In this document: positions 1-7,709 of the stretch, piece after piece | How positions within the stretch are numbered: the stretch's first letter is position 1 | Layout: each line of letters opens with the position of its first letter | Assembly (NCBI GenBank): GCA_963725085.1 | Contig: CAVRXM010000003.1 | Span: 62,001 to 126,000 of the forward strand | DNA: 64,000 nt | Origin: VRUE01 sp963725085 | Lineage (GTDB): Bacteria > Actinomycetota > Thermoleophilia > Solirubrobacterales > 70-9 | Direction: 5' to 3' | Translations under genes and position numbers: made by a program | The notes under the pieces: generated by a model | Told to the model about the DNA's origin: nothing | Seen by the model: the letters and a program-made list of their open reading frames with translations, nothing else | The model's database searches: none

Positions 1-1243
1 CCTGGGTCTCGGGGATCGCCGGCACGCAGTCGCAGTCCGCGACCGCGCCGGGGCCGGCGTTGTAGGCGGCAAGCGCGAGCTGCGGCGATCCGAAACGGCG
101 TATGAGGTCCGACATCAGGTGGGCCTGGGCCTCGATCGCCGCAACCGGGTCGAACGGGTCCTCGAGGCCGTATGCGGCCGCTGTCGACGGGATGAACTGG
201 GCGATTCCCTGGGCACCGGCGGGCGAGGACGCATACGGGTTGAAGTTCGACTCGGCCATCAGCTGCGCGGCGAGCAGGGCGGCGGAGACGTTCCAGCGAG
301 CGGCGGCCCGCATCAGCGGAGCCCGGAAGCGAGCGGGGACGAAGCTCGGCAGTCCGCCGCCCCCGGCGACGACGCCGTCTCCGCCCGGCGTGACCGAGTT
401 CCCGTCCCGCGAGCACGGTGCCGGGGGGCGCACATAGCCGTAGTGCCAGGCCTCCCATGAGTAGCGCTGGGTGAAGCCGAACCGAGCGGCGTTCGCCGCG
501 AGCCAACCGTAGGCCGAGTCCGGGCCGAGGTCGAGCTCGGTGGCGCAGCGGTGCAGCGAGTGGCCCGGGGGCGCGACCCAGCGGGGGTCGGGGTTTGCGG
601 CGAACAGCGCCGCCTGTTCGGCGTCCGAGCGGAACCCGGAGTTGACGACGAGGTCGATGCCCGCCTCCACGGCGGCCGCGGCCATCAGGTCGAACGCCGC
701 AGCGACGTCGGGGCGCATCCCCTCCCCCTGACGATAGACCAGGGGGCCGCTGTAGCCGCCGCCGCTCGCGACCGCCGGCATCGCCGGCGCCGCGCCGGCC
801 GGGGCAGCGGCCTCCGCTTCGGCGGATGCCTCGACCCGACCGCCGCTTCCCGACAGGTCGCCGCGGACCGCCGCCCTCGCCCGGACCGGGGCGAAGGAGA
901 GGGCGTCCGGGAAGGAGATGGCGAGCCTCGTCGCGGCGACTCCGTTGGCGAGGCCGGCGGCGAGTGCCGCGGACCGCGCTCGCAGCAGGTAGACCGGCCT
1001 GCTGATATGGGCCGGATTCGGCAGCCCGTTCGGGAGCGTCGGCGGCGATAGCAGTCGCGGGAGATCGTCGCGCATCGACCTCGCCGCCGATATCGCCGCC
1101 AGGTCGGCTGCCCGCTGCGCCCTCCCCTTGCCGGTCACCGCGCCTGCGATCGCGACCAGCGCCAGCGCGCCGGCGATCAGGAGCAGCGAGCCGGCGATCG
1201 CGAGGATCAGGGCCTGGCCCGATTCATCACCTCGATCTTCCAC
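1..1243 (-). CDS. TadG-like anchored peptidoglycan hydrolase (VanY + SLT), 3' end outside window
   Basis: The protein is predicted to be membrane-anchored and to act on cell wall. I translated it by hand from a GTG at 1243 (AGGGTGG lies a few bases upstream); it is open to the window edge, 414 codons. In order: a TadE/TadG-type N-terminal helix (about residues 8-36, motif SGQALILAIAGSLLL) followed by the usual RAADLAA segment; an Ala/Pro linker; a D-Ala-D-Ala carboxypeptidase domain of the VanY/M15B type (about 165-270, motifs SGFRSDAEQ, HSLHRCATELDLG, WHYGY, giving the expected His/Asp/His zinc ligands); and a soluble lytic transglycosylase domain (about 300-413, motifs LLAAQLMAESNFNP, GAQGIAQFIPSTA, AAYNAGPGAV). 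Two wall-cleaving activities fused to a Tad-type tail is unusual. It lies 69 bp downstream of the pyruvate oxidoreductase operon on the same strand. Domain calls are confident; substrate and localisation are inferred. Confidence 0.82.
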   Translation of the reverse strand, partial: MEDRGDESGQALILAIAGSLLLIAGALALVAIAGAVTGKGRAQRAADLAAISAARSMRDDLPRLLSPPTLPNGLPNPAHISRPVYLLRARSAALAAGLANGVAATRLAISFPDALSFAPVRARAAVRGDLSGSGGRVEASAEAEAAAPAGAAPAMPAVASGGGYSGPLVYRQGEGMRPDVAAAFDLMAAAAVEAGIDLVVNSGFRSDAEQAALFAANPDPRWVAPPGHSLHRCATELDLGPDSAYGWLAANAARFGFTQRYSWEAWHYGYVRPPAPCSRDGNSVTPGGDGVVAGGGGLPSFVPARFRAPLMRAAARWNVSAALLAAQLMAESNFNPYASSPAGAQGIAQFIPSTAAAYGLEDPFDPVAAIEAQAHLMSDLIRRFGSPQLALAAYNAGPGAVADCDCVPAIPETQ

Positions 1244-1312
1244 AAGCCCACCCTGATCGGACCCGACCGACGGGTGGGACGCAGAGATGGACTATTCAGT
1301 CACGCCACCCGA

Positions 1313-2953
1313 TCAGATCTGCTCGGGCACCATCTCGATCGCGCCGCAGGGACACTCGGCGACGCACATTCCGCAGCCCTTGCAGAAGTCGAGGTCGATT
1401 TCGTAGAGCTCGCCGGGCTTGCCGAGCTTGATGACCGCGTTGTCGGGGCAGACGCCGTAGCAGTTGTCACAGGAGAAGCAGTTGCCGCAGGACAGACAGC
1501 GACGAGCCTCGTACAGAGCGTTGTCGGAATCGAGGCCGCCGAGAACCTCCTCGAAGCTGGAGCGACGCCGCTCGACCTCTAGCTGCGGCTGGACGGTACG
1601 GGGCGCATCCGAGTAGTACCAGGTGTTGAGCATCTCGAAGCCGACAATCTCGTGCTTGGGTGGCGGAGCGTATTCACGTTCGCGCAACCAGCCGTCGATG
1701 TTGCGGGCGGCCTTCTTGCCGTGGCCGATCGCGACGGTGACCGAGCGCTCGGCGGGAACCATGTCGCCGCCGGCGAAGATCCCGCGGTGGCCGGTCATCA
1801 TGTTTGGGCCGACCTGGACGACGCCGTCCTCGACCTCGATCTCCTCGACGTCCTCGAGCAGCGACAGATCGACGTCCTGGCCGAGGGCGAGGATCAGCGA
1901 GTCCGCCTCCAGCTCCTCGAGCTCGCCGGTGGGCTGGGGGAAGCCGCTCTCGTCGAGCTCCATGTGCTCGAGCACCAGCTTTCCCTCGTCGGCGTGTTTG
2001 ACGGTGGAGAGCCACTTCATCATCACGCCCTCCTCCTCGGCCTCCTCGACCTCGAAGTCATGGGCGGGCATCCGCTCGCGAGTTCGCCGGTAGACGATGA
2101 TGGCGTCCGTCGCGCCTAGCCGCTTCGCGGTCCGGGCCGCGTCGATCGCGGTGTCGCCGCCCCCATAGACGACCACCCGCCTGCCGAGCAATGGCCGCTC
2201 CTCCCCCTCCATGCTCTCCAGCAGCGCGACCGCGTCGAGGATCCGCGCGGCCTCGCCGGCGGGGATGTATGCGCGCTTGCCGATGTGGGCGCCGACGGCG
2301 AGGAAGGCGGCGTCGAAGCCGCCCCCGCGCATGCTCTCCTCGATGTTGGCGACCTTGGTATTCAGCTCCAGCCCGATGCCGAGATCGAGGATGCGCTGCG
2401 CCTCGGCGTCGAGGACCTCCCGAGGCAGGCGGTATTTGGGGATGCCGAACCGCATCATGCCTCCGACCATCGGGCCCGCCTCGTGGATGGTGACCTCGTG
2501 GCCAAGGCGCTTCAGGTGGTAAGCGGCCGATAGCCCCGAGGGGCCGGCGCCGACGATCAGGACTCGTTTGCCCGAGGGTTCGGCGTCGACCTCGAACCTC
2601 CAACCGCGCCGGATCCCCTCGTCGCCGAGGAAGCGCTCGACCGAGTGGATCCCGACCGCCTCGTCGAGCTGCGCCCGGTTGCATGCCGTCTCGCACGGGT
2701 GATAGCAGACCCTCCCCATGATCGCCGGGAACGGGTTGTCCTCGACGAGCTTCCGCCAGGCCCGCTCGTAGCCCTCCTCCCCGTCCTCGGCCTCGTACAG
2801 CCAGCGCTGGATGTTCTCGCCGGCCGGGCAGGCGTCGTTGCAGGGCGGCAGCCGGTCGACGTACTCGGCGCGCTCGGTGCGCCAGTTGCCGGTCTTGTTG
2901 GCGAGGCTGGAGCCGACGTCGAGCGTGACCGCGTAGGGCCGGCGGTCGCTCAC
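1313..2953 (-). CDS. FAD/NAD(P)-dependent glutamate-synthase-small-subunit-like oxidoreductase with two C-terminal 4Fe-4S clusters
   Basis: This is a GltD/PreT-like flavoprotein that would pass electrons between ferredoxin-type clusters and NAD(P)H. It has 546 residues from a GTG at 2953 that overlaps the porB stop (GTGA), so translation is coupled. The N-terminal cluster domain has cysteines at about 38, 42, 83, 87 and 91 (CNDACPAGE, CYHPCETAC). An FAD Rossmann motif GAGPSGLSAAYHL follows near 137, and an NAD(P) motif YGGGDTAIDAA later. The C-terminus carries a dicluster ferredoxin domain (CLSCGNCFSCDNC...CP and CKGCGMCVAECPCG). Members of the gltD family usually partner GltB or act alone; here the gene is last in a pyruvate oxidoreductase operon lacking a separate porD, so the C-terminal ferredoxin probably serves as the delta subunit and the flavin domain links the complex to NAD(P). 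That coupling is inferred. Confidence 0.85.
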   Translation of the reverse strand: MSDRRPYAVTLDVGSSLANKTGNWRTERAEYVDRLPPCNDACPAGENIQRWLYEAEDGEEGYERAWRKLVEDNPFPAIMGRVCYHPCETACNRAQLDEAVGIHSVERFLGDEGIRRGWRFEVDAEPSGKRVLIVGAGPSGLSAAYHLKRLGHEVTIHEAGPMVGGMMRFGIPKYRLPREVLDAEAQRILDLGIGLELNTKVANIEESMRGGGFDAAFLAVGAHIGKRAYIPAGEAARILDAVALLESMEGEERPLLGRRVVVYGGGDTAIDAARTAKRLGATDAIIVYRRTRERMPAHDFEVEEAEEEGVMMKWLSTVKHADEGKLVLEHMELDESGFPQPTGELEELEADSLILALGQDVDLSLLEDVEEIEVEDGVVQVGPNMMTGHRGIFAGGDMVPAERSVTVAIGHGKKAARNIDGWLREREYAPPPKHEIVGFEMLNTWYYSDAPRTVQPQLEVERRRSSFEEVLGGLDSDNALYEARRCLSCGNCFSCDNCYGVCPDNAVIKLGKPGELYEIDLDFCKGCGMCVAECPCGAIEMVPEQI

Positions 2954-4101
2954 TGCGGCCCCCTGCTCGTCTCCGCGAGCAGCCGCATCAGGTTGCTCTC
3001 CTCGTTCGGGAGCGGCGGCCGGGCGAGGCCGTCGGGGCGCCCCGCGGTGTCGCCCGCCTCGCCGGGGAGATCGGCGCTCTCCTCGGCGGTGGCGAGGAGG
3101 CCGAAGCGGCTGATGTTGCGGTCGGCGATCGCCTGGATCCGCTCGATTACTTCCGCTTGCGGTCGCTCGCCGAACAGGTGCGCGTAGCGGCGCTGCAGCT
3201 TCAGGTACTCCTCGACCGGCACCTGGCGGCGGATCTTCGAGACGCCCACGACCTCGCCGTCGACGGCCTCGAAGACGGGGAAGAGCCCGCTCTCCTTGAC
3301 CAGCCGCGCGACCCGGATCGTGTCGCGCGAGGCCGAGCCCCATCCGAGCGGGCACGGGACGAAGACGTGGATGTAGCGGGCGCCGTGCAACTCCATCGCG
3401 CGTTCGACCTTGTTCTCGAGGTCGCGCGGCTCGGCGACGGTCGCGGTCGCGACGTAGGGGATCTCGTGCGCCATCGCGATCAGCGGCAGGTTCTTGCCCT
3501 GGCCGAAGACGTTGCCGGGCACCTTGCCGAGGGGCTTGGTGTTGGCGGTGCGGGCGGCGGGGGGCGTCGCCCCGGAGCGCTGCACCCCGGTGTTCATGTA
3601 GGCCTCGTTGTCGTAGCAGACGAAGAGCACGTCGTCGTTTCGCTCGAACAGCCCGGAGAGGCAGCCGAAGCCGATGTCGACCGTTCCGCCGTCGCCTCCC
3701 TGACCGATCACGCGGACGTCCTCGCGCCCCTGCGCCCTCATCGCCGCCGCCATCCCGGTCGCGACCGCGGGAGCGTTGCCGAACAGAGAGTGAAGCCAGG
3801 GGAGCTGCCAGGAGGACTCGGGGAACGGGGTCGAGAAAACCTCGAGGCAACCGGTGGCGTTGGCGGCGATCAGCTGCCCCTCGGTCGCGCGCATCGCGGC
3901 GTCGACCGCGTAGCGAGCCCCGAGAGCCTCGCCGCAGCCCTGGCAGGCGCGGTGCCCCGAGGTGAGACTGTTGGAGCGGTCCATCCGCGCCTGCACCGAG
4001 CGCTGCTCGGGGTCGAGCAGGCGATTGCCGACCACGAAGCTGCCCGCTTGGTAGAACTTCACCTGCTGCTCGGGGGGGCGGGGCTTTCTCTCCTCGGACA
4101 T
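2950..4101 (-). CDS. porB: Pyruvate:ferredoxin oxidoreductase, beta (thiamine-diphosphate) subunit
   Basis: PorB binds thiamine diphosphate and a 4Fe-4S cluster and catalyses the oxidative decarboxylation of pyruvate together with PorA. The start is an ATG at 4101 directly after a strong GGAGGAG site; 383 residues. Seen: HRACQGCGEALGARYAVDA (cluster Cys and TPP region), ANATGCLEVFSTPFP, the TPP motif GQGGDGGTVDIGFGCLSG followed by CYDNEAYMNTG, then KNLPLIAMAHEIPYVATATV and PCPLGWG, all as in thermophile PorB. It lies 8 bp after porA and overlaps the reductase gene by 4 bp. The long C-terminal tail after residue 330 is less conserved. Substrate specificity (pyruvate rather than a branched 2-oxoacid) rests on resemblance of the PorA and PorB motifs to characterised pyruvate enzymes. 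Confidence 0.9.
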   Translation of the reverse strand: MSEERKPRPPEQQVKFYQAGSFVVGNRLLDPEQRSVQARMDRSNSLTSGHRACQGCGEALGARYAVDAAMRATEGQLIAANATGCLEVFSTPFPESSWQLPWLHSLFGNAPAVATGMAAAMRAQGREDVRVIGQGGDGGTVDIGFGCLSGLFERNDDVLFVCYDNEAYMNTGVQRSGATPPAARTANTKPLGKVPGNVFGQGKNLPLIAMAHEIPYVATATVAEPRDLENKVERAMELHGARYIHVFVPCPLGWGSASRDTIRVARLVKESGLFPVFEAVDGEVVGVSKIRRQVPVEEYLKLQRRYAHLFGERPQAEVIERIQAIADRNISRFGLLATAEESADLPGEAGDTAGRPDGLARPPLPNEESNLMRLLAETSRGPQ

Positions 4102-4109
4102 TTCTCCTC

Positions 4110-5363
4110 CTAGTGCGATCGCGCCGCGATGATTCCAACGTCGCGGAGGATGTTCTCCGCGTGCGGGCCACTCCGCCCGCCCTGCTGCATCCGCTTCAGC
4201 TCTGCCTCGACCGTGTCCCACTTCATGTCGAGGAACGTCAGCGGTTCGAGCGCGTCGGCGATGGCCTCCTCGAAGAGGCGGATCAGCGACTTCCGTGTGA
4301 TCGGGCGCCCCCCGAGCCCGGCGATCACCGTATAGCCGTGGAGCTGGACCCCCGAGAGGGCCATCCGGACGTTGGCCGAGACGATGCCGCCGATGCCGAC
4401 CGCCAGCGCCTTCTCGAGCACGACCACCCGCTGGGCACCCGCGAGCACCTCGCGAACCTCCTCGAGCGGGAAGGGGCGGAAGGACTTGATCGCAAGGGCG
4501 CCGATGCTCACCCCTCGCTCGCGCATCTCGTCGATCGCGTCCTCGATCGTGCCCAGCACCGAGCCGAGGGCGACGACAACGGTCTCGGCGTCCTCGGCCC
4601 TGTAGGTGCGGACCAGGCCTCCGGAGAGGCGGTTGAAGGAGGAGCCGAACTCGGCGGAGACCTGCGGGATCAGGTCGAGGGCCTGCAGCTGCTTGGCGTG
4701 GGACAGGTACTTGACCTCGGTGAACGCCTCGGGCCCGACCATCGCTCCGATCGTCACCGGGTCCCCTGGGTCGAGCACCTGTCGCGGCTCGAAACGGGGG
4801 AGGAAGGAATCCACCTGGTCCTGGGAGGGCACGTCGATGCGCTCGTGCGCGTGGGTGAGGATGAACCCGTCCATGCAGACCATCACCGGCAGCGAGAGCT
4901 CCTCCGCGATCCGGAAGGCCTGGATGTGCATGTCGACCGCCTCCTGGTTGGTCTCGGCGTAGAGCTGAATCCATCCGCAGTCGCGCTGGGACATCGTGTC
5001 GCTGTGGTCGTTCCAGATGTTGATCGGGGAGCCGATCGCCCGGTTGGCGACGGTCATCACGATCGGGAGGCCCAGGCCGGACGCGTTGTAGAGCGCCTCG
5101 GCCATGAAGAGGAGCCCCTGGCTGGCGGTTGCCGTGTAGGCGCGGGACCCGGCCGCCGAAGCCCCGATGCAGACCGAGAGGGCGGCGAACTCCGACTCGA
5201 CGGTGATGTACTCGCACGGCGCCAGCCTCTCTTCGCGGACGATGTCGGACAGCCCCTCGACGATATGCGTCTGCGGCGAGATCGGGTAGGCGCAGACGAC
5301 CTCCGGCCGGCACAGCGCAACCGCCTCGGCGACGGCCGCTGAGCCCTCGGCCTGCCTAAGCAC
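4110..5363 (-). CDS. porA: Pyruvate:ferredoxin oxidoreductase, alpha subunit
   Basis: PorA is the alpha subunit of the cytoplasmic heterotetrameric pyruvate:ferredoxin oxidoreductase, which makes acetyl-CoA, CO2 and reduced ferredoxin. The chosen start is GTG at 5363 (protein begins VLRQAEGSAAVAEAV), overlapping porG by 8 bp with CAGGTGG upstream; 417 residues. An ATG at 5432 in the same frame would extend the protein 23 residues into porG and has no family support. Diagnostic blocks: AYPISPQTHIVEGL, VESEFAALSVCIGASAAGSRAYTATASQGL, PINIWNDHSDTMSQRD, GWIQLYAETNQEA, and the C-terminal KSFRPFPLEEVREVLAG and VLEKALAVGIGG. These match PorA of pyruvate enzymes better than 2-oxoglutarate KorA. No break in frame. 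Confidence 0.9.
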   Translation of the reverse strand: MLRQAEGSAAVAEAVALCRPEVVCAYPISPQTHIVEGLSDIVREERLAPCEYITVESEFAALSVCIGASAAGSRAYTATASQGLLFMAEALYNASGLGLPIVMTVANRAIGSPINIWNDHSDTMSQRDCGWIQLYAETNQEAVDMHIQAFRIAEELSLPVMVCMDGFILTHAHERIDVPSQDQVDSFLPRFEPRQVLDPGDPVTIGAMVGPEAFTEVKYLSHAKQLQALDLIPQVSAEFGSSFNRLSGGLVRTYRAEDAETVVVALGSVLGTIEDAIDEMRERGVSIGALAIKSFRPFPLEEVREVLAGAQRVVVLEKALAVGIGGIVSANVRMALSGVQLHGYTVIAGLGGRPITRKSLIRLFEEAIADALEPLTFLDMKWDTVEAELKRMQQGGRSGPHAENILRDVGIIAARSH

Positions 5364-5937
5364 CGGCCACCTGCCGCAGCTCGCTCTCGACGCTCTCGAA
5401 TGTCTCCCGGGCGGCGGCCGCGTTTCGCTCACCCAACACGCCGGGAAACCGTTCGCCGATGGCAGCGGTAACCGCCTCGAGCCGCAACCGGCCGGTCAGC
5501 GCCGCGAACCCGCCGATCAGGGCGGCGTTGGGCAGGGGGCGCCCGAGGCAGCGGCGGGCGACGTCGGTCGCCGGCACCGTCAGCAGCCGCTCAGCACGGA
5601 AGCCCTGGCGAAACTCGTCAAGGCCGAGATCGGCGAGGCTGCGGCTGCTGTTGATGAGGATGTAGGCGTCAGGGCCGAGGCCGTTGAAGAGGTCGACCTG
5701 ATGCAGGAGCGTGGGGTCCTGGACGATCAGGGCGTCGGGCTCGGCCACCGGTTCGCGGGTCCGGATCGGAGAGCCGGCGAAGCGACAGTAGGCGACGACA
5801 GGGGCGCCGCTGCGCTCCGAGCCGAAGCTCGGAAAGGCCTGGGCGTGGAGACCTTCATCGAACGCGGCGACGGAAAGCAGCTCGGCGGCAGTGACCACAC
5901 CCTGGCCGCCACGACCGTGTATTCGGATCTCGAACAT
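5356..5937 (-). CDS. porG: Pyruvate:ferredoxin oxidoreductase, gamma subunit
   Basis: This is the gamma chain of the pyruvate:ferredoxin oxidoreductase, 193 residues from ATG 5937 (MFEIRIHGRGGQG). A GGGAG site lies 6 bases upstream, which favours this over earlier in-frame ATGs at about 5949 and 6018. Family motifs seen: HGRGGQGVVTAAELLS, FPSFGSERSGAPVVAYCR, IVQDPTLL and PNAALIGGFAALTG. It is the first gene of the por operon, 46 bp after an unknown gene of the TadE group, so the two groups could share a transcript. As in other heterotetrameric enzymes the gamma chain would hold the complex together; no cofactor site is expected. Confidence 0.88.
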   Translation of the reverse strand: MFEIRIHGRGGQGVVTAAELLSVAAFDEGLHAQAFPSFGSERSGAPVVAYCRFAGSPIRTREPVAEPDALIVQDPTLLHQVDLFNGLGPDAYILINSSRSLADLGLDEFRQGFRAERLLTVPATDVARRCLGRPLPNAALIGGFAALTGRLRLEAVTAAIGERFPGVLGERNAAAARETFESVESELRQVAGA

Positions 5938-5983
5938 CGGCTCTCCCATCGAAGGTACAAGGTATGGGCGGCCCTGTTCGAGT

Positions 5984-6607
5984 TCATCCGGAATCCTCGG
6001 CTGATCTGCGACGGTCAACTACGGAGGGCCCCGGGTCGAGCAGGAGCCGGCCGACCCGCGTCGGGAGGCCGCCGTCGCCGACCGGCGCCGCAACACCGGC
6101 CAGCGCCGTGCGCGCGGCGATCCATCCGATCGAGCGCTTGAGCACCGCGACCCGGAGGCCGCGCTCGAGCAGGTCGGCGACCGTGAGCGCGGTGAGGGCG
6201 CGGTCCATCGCGAGATCGGCCCTGAGCAAGCCGCCGGTCGGGCGCAGCGGCCCGTCCAGCGCAGCCTGCACCAGCCGAGGGGTGAGATGGACGGCCGTCG
6301 TCGAGCCACGGCCGACCGCGAGCGCCGCGCCTGCCCGTTCGAGCCCGACGTCATCCTCCGGCAGGCACAGATGGCAGATCCGGCCCCGCGACGCGACCAC
6401 CGCCTCGGGAAGGTGGGCCGCGAGGCGCACCTCGAGCTCGCGGGCGGCGGCGCTTGCGATCAGCGCCGGCCGAGGCATGCGCCCGGGCTCTAGGTCGACG
6501 AGGAGGCCGGCGCGGTCGACGGCGGAGCCCGCGCAGGCCAGGGCCGCGGCAGCCGCCCGTGAGCCCGATGCACCGCCGACAGGAGCGACGATGACCACCG
6601 CGCTCAC
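5984..6607 (-). CDS. Unknown protein of the TadE cluster, degenerate P-loop-like N-terminus
   Basis: I do not recognise a named family. It is 207 residues from a GTG at 6607 that overlaps the TadE-like gene upstream (GTGA), with GAGGGAAG before it, so it is translationally coupled to that gene. The first 20 residues (VVIVAPVGGASGSRAAAAA) look like a P-loop of the TadZ/CpaE/MinD class in which the Lys-Thr/Ser of Walker A is lost. Two cysteines occur close together (CHLC, about residue 77), and alanine and leucine are abundant. No signal peptide or clear membrane helix. By position it could be a TadZ-like scaffold for the neighbouring pseudopilins, but that is inference only. Confidence 0.6.
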   Translation of the reverse strand: MSAVVIVAPVGGASGSRAAAAALACAGSAVDRAGLLVDLEPGRMPRPALIASAAARELEVRLAAHLPEAVVASRGRICHLCLPEDDVGLERAGAALAVGRGSTTAVHLTPRLVQAALDGPLRPTGGLLRADLAMDRALTALTVADLLERGLRVAVLKRSIGWIAARTALAGVAAPVGDGGLPTRVGRLLLDPGPSVVDRRRSAEDSG

Positions 6608-6933
6608 CCTTCCCTCGCCGAGGCCGAGGAGGTGACCGCGAGCGCCTCGCCGAGCAGGCCGAACGGCGAGGGCGGCCGCAGCCGGACGGTAACGGTGCCG
6701 CCTCCGACCGCGACGTCGACGTCGTCCCGGGCCCAGCCCGGGAGGCCGTCTCGGGCCGCGTTCCTGGCCGAGCCGCCCGAGGCAAGGGCGAGCGCCCCGG
6801 CCTCGGCGGCCCCGTCGGCAAGCGTCAGCGCATACCCGGCGAGCAGGAGCTGCAGCGCGATCAGGGCCGCGAGGAGCAGCGCCGGGACCGCCGCGACGAG
6901 CTCGACCGATGCCTGCCCGCGCTCGCTATCCAT
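6604..6933 (-). CDS. TadE-like pseudopilin
   Basis: A short TadE-family protein of 109 residues, starting at ATG 6933 (MDSERGQASVELVAAVPAL). That start puts the G-Q-A-S-V-E-L prepilin-like segment at residues 6-12 and one hydrophobic helix at about 13-40, the usual TadE layout; the open frame upstream (to 7041) lacks such features. The start overlaps the previous TadE-like gene by 8 bp. The C-terminal part is a small beta-rich segment (VDVAVGGGTVTVRLRPPSP). TadE proteins are minor pseudopilins of Flp/Tad pili or related secretion systems. No tadA, tadB or tadC is in the window, so whether a whole Tad machine exists cannot be judged here. Confidence 0.72.
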   Translation of the reverse strand: MDSERGQASVELVAAVPALLLAALIALQLLLAGYALTLADGAAEAGALALASGGSARNAARDGLPGWARDDVDVAVGGGTVTVRLRPPSPFGLLGEALAVTSSASAREG

Positions 6934-7273
6934 CGGGCCCCAACCGGGCGCCTGCGCTGACGCTGACGGGTGGGAGTGCGGGCAGCAGGCGCGGCACCGG
7001 AACCTCGACCGAGACACCACCGTCGCGGCGGACCCGCGCATGCCGCCGCATCGAGGGCGGCAGCGCCGCTCGCGCCGCGCCGGCTGCGTCCTTCCCCACC
7101 AGCGCCGCGCGGGCGCCGGCCCGCGCCGCCACGCCGGCCGACCACAGCGCCTGCCCGGCGACCGCGAGCTGGGCGGCGACCAGGATCGCGAGAAGGAGGA
7201 ACGGGAGAACGCCGACCAGCTCGAGCGAGGCCGAACCGTGCTCGCCGTCTCGGGATGGAATCGGAGAGCTCAC
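6926..7273 (-). CDS. TadE-like pseudopilin
   Basis: The second TadE-family protein, 115 residues from GTG 7273. It has the same architecture as its neighbour: DGEHGSASLELVGVLPF (prepilin-like motif) at about residues 9-25, a hydrophobic helix to about 45, then a basic and beta-rich C-terminus (VSVEVPVPRLLPALPPV). No good ribosome-binding site is visible. It is first in a three-gene overlapping set (TadE, TadE, unknown) and follows the membrane protein at 7342-7698 by 68 bp. Two different TadE-like chains side by side is common in Tad loci, where they form a heteromeric minor pilin complex. Confidence 0.7.
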   Translation of the reverse strand: MSSPIPSRDGEHGSASLELVGVLPFLLLAILVAAQLAVAGQALWSAGVAARAGARAALVGKDAAGAARAALPPSMRRHARVRRDGGVSVEVPVPRLLPALPPVSVSAGARLGPDG

Positions 7274-7341
7274 TACCCGACGGTCCCAGGCCGCGACTCA
7301 AGCGTGGCGCGCCGAATCGAACGATTGCGTCGCGGCTGAGC

Positions 7342-7698
7342 TCAGTAAGTGTTCGCTTCGATCCAGATTCGCCAGATCGCGGCCACCGAGGCGCCAAAGA
7401 GAAGCAGCCAGGCGAGGGTGCCGCCGCCGGTCGCGAACATCTCGTCGGTGCCGGCGATCAGCAGCGCGATCAGCCCGATCGCCCCATAGAGGATCGCCCG
7501 GCGCCCGTCGCTGAGCGCCGCCAGCGTCAGCTGGTTCTCACGGCTGAGGACGTACACGGTCCAGGCGATCGCCGCCAGGAACCCGATCGTGATCGCCGTC
7601 AGGACCGCTTCGGCGACGTTGCCGCCGGCCGGCACGAACGCGACCGCGAAGGCCAGCGCCATCACGATCGCGATGTTCCGCGCCGTTCGCATTCGCAT
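7342..7698 (-). CDS. Small four-helix membrane protein
   Basis: 118 residues from ATG 7698 (MRMRTARNIAIVMALAFAV). About four hydrophobic helices are visible, at roughly 8-28, 33-52, 69-85 and 91-112, with short polar loops (SRENQLTLAALSDGRR between the second and third). I know no family name for it. It starts 11 bp after the pit stop codon, so it is probably the last gene of the ppk-DUF47-pit transcript. No catalytic motif. It may be an accessory to the phosphate permease, but position is the only argument. Confidence 0.6.
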   Translation of the reverse strand: MRMRTARNIAIVMALAFAVAFVPAGGNVAEAVLTAITIGFLAAIAWTVYVLSRENQLTLAALSDGRRAILYGAIGLIALLIAGTDEMFATGGGTLAWLLLFGASVAAIWRIWIEANTY

Positions 7699-7709
7699 CG
7701 CGTCGAAGT

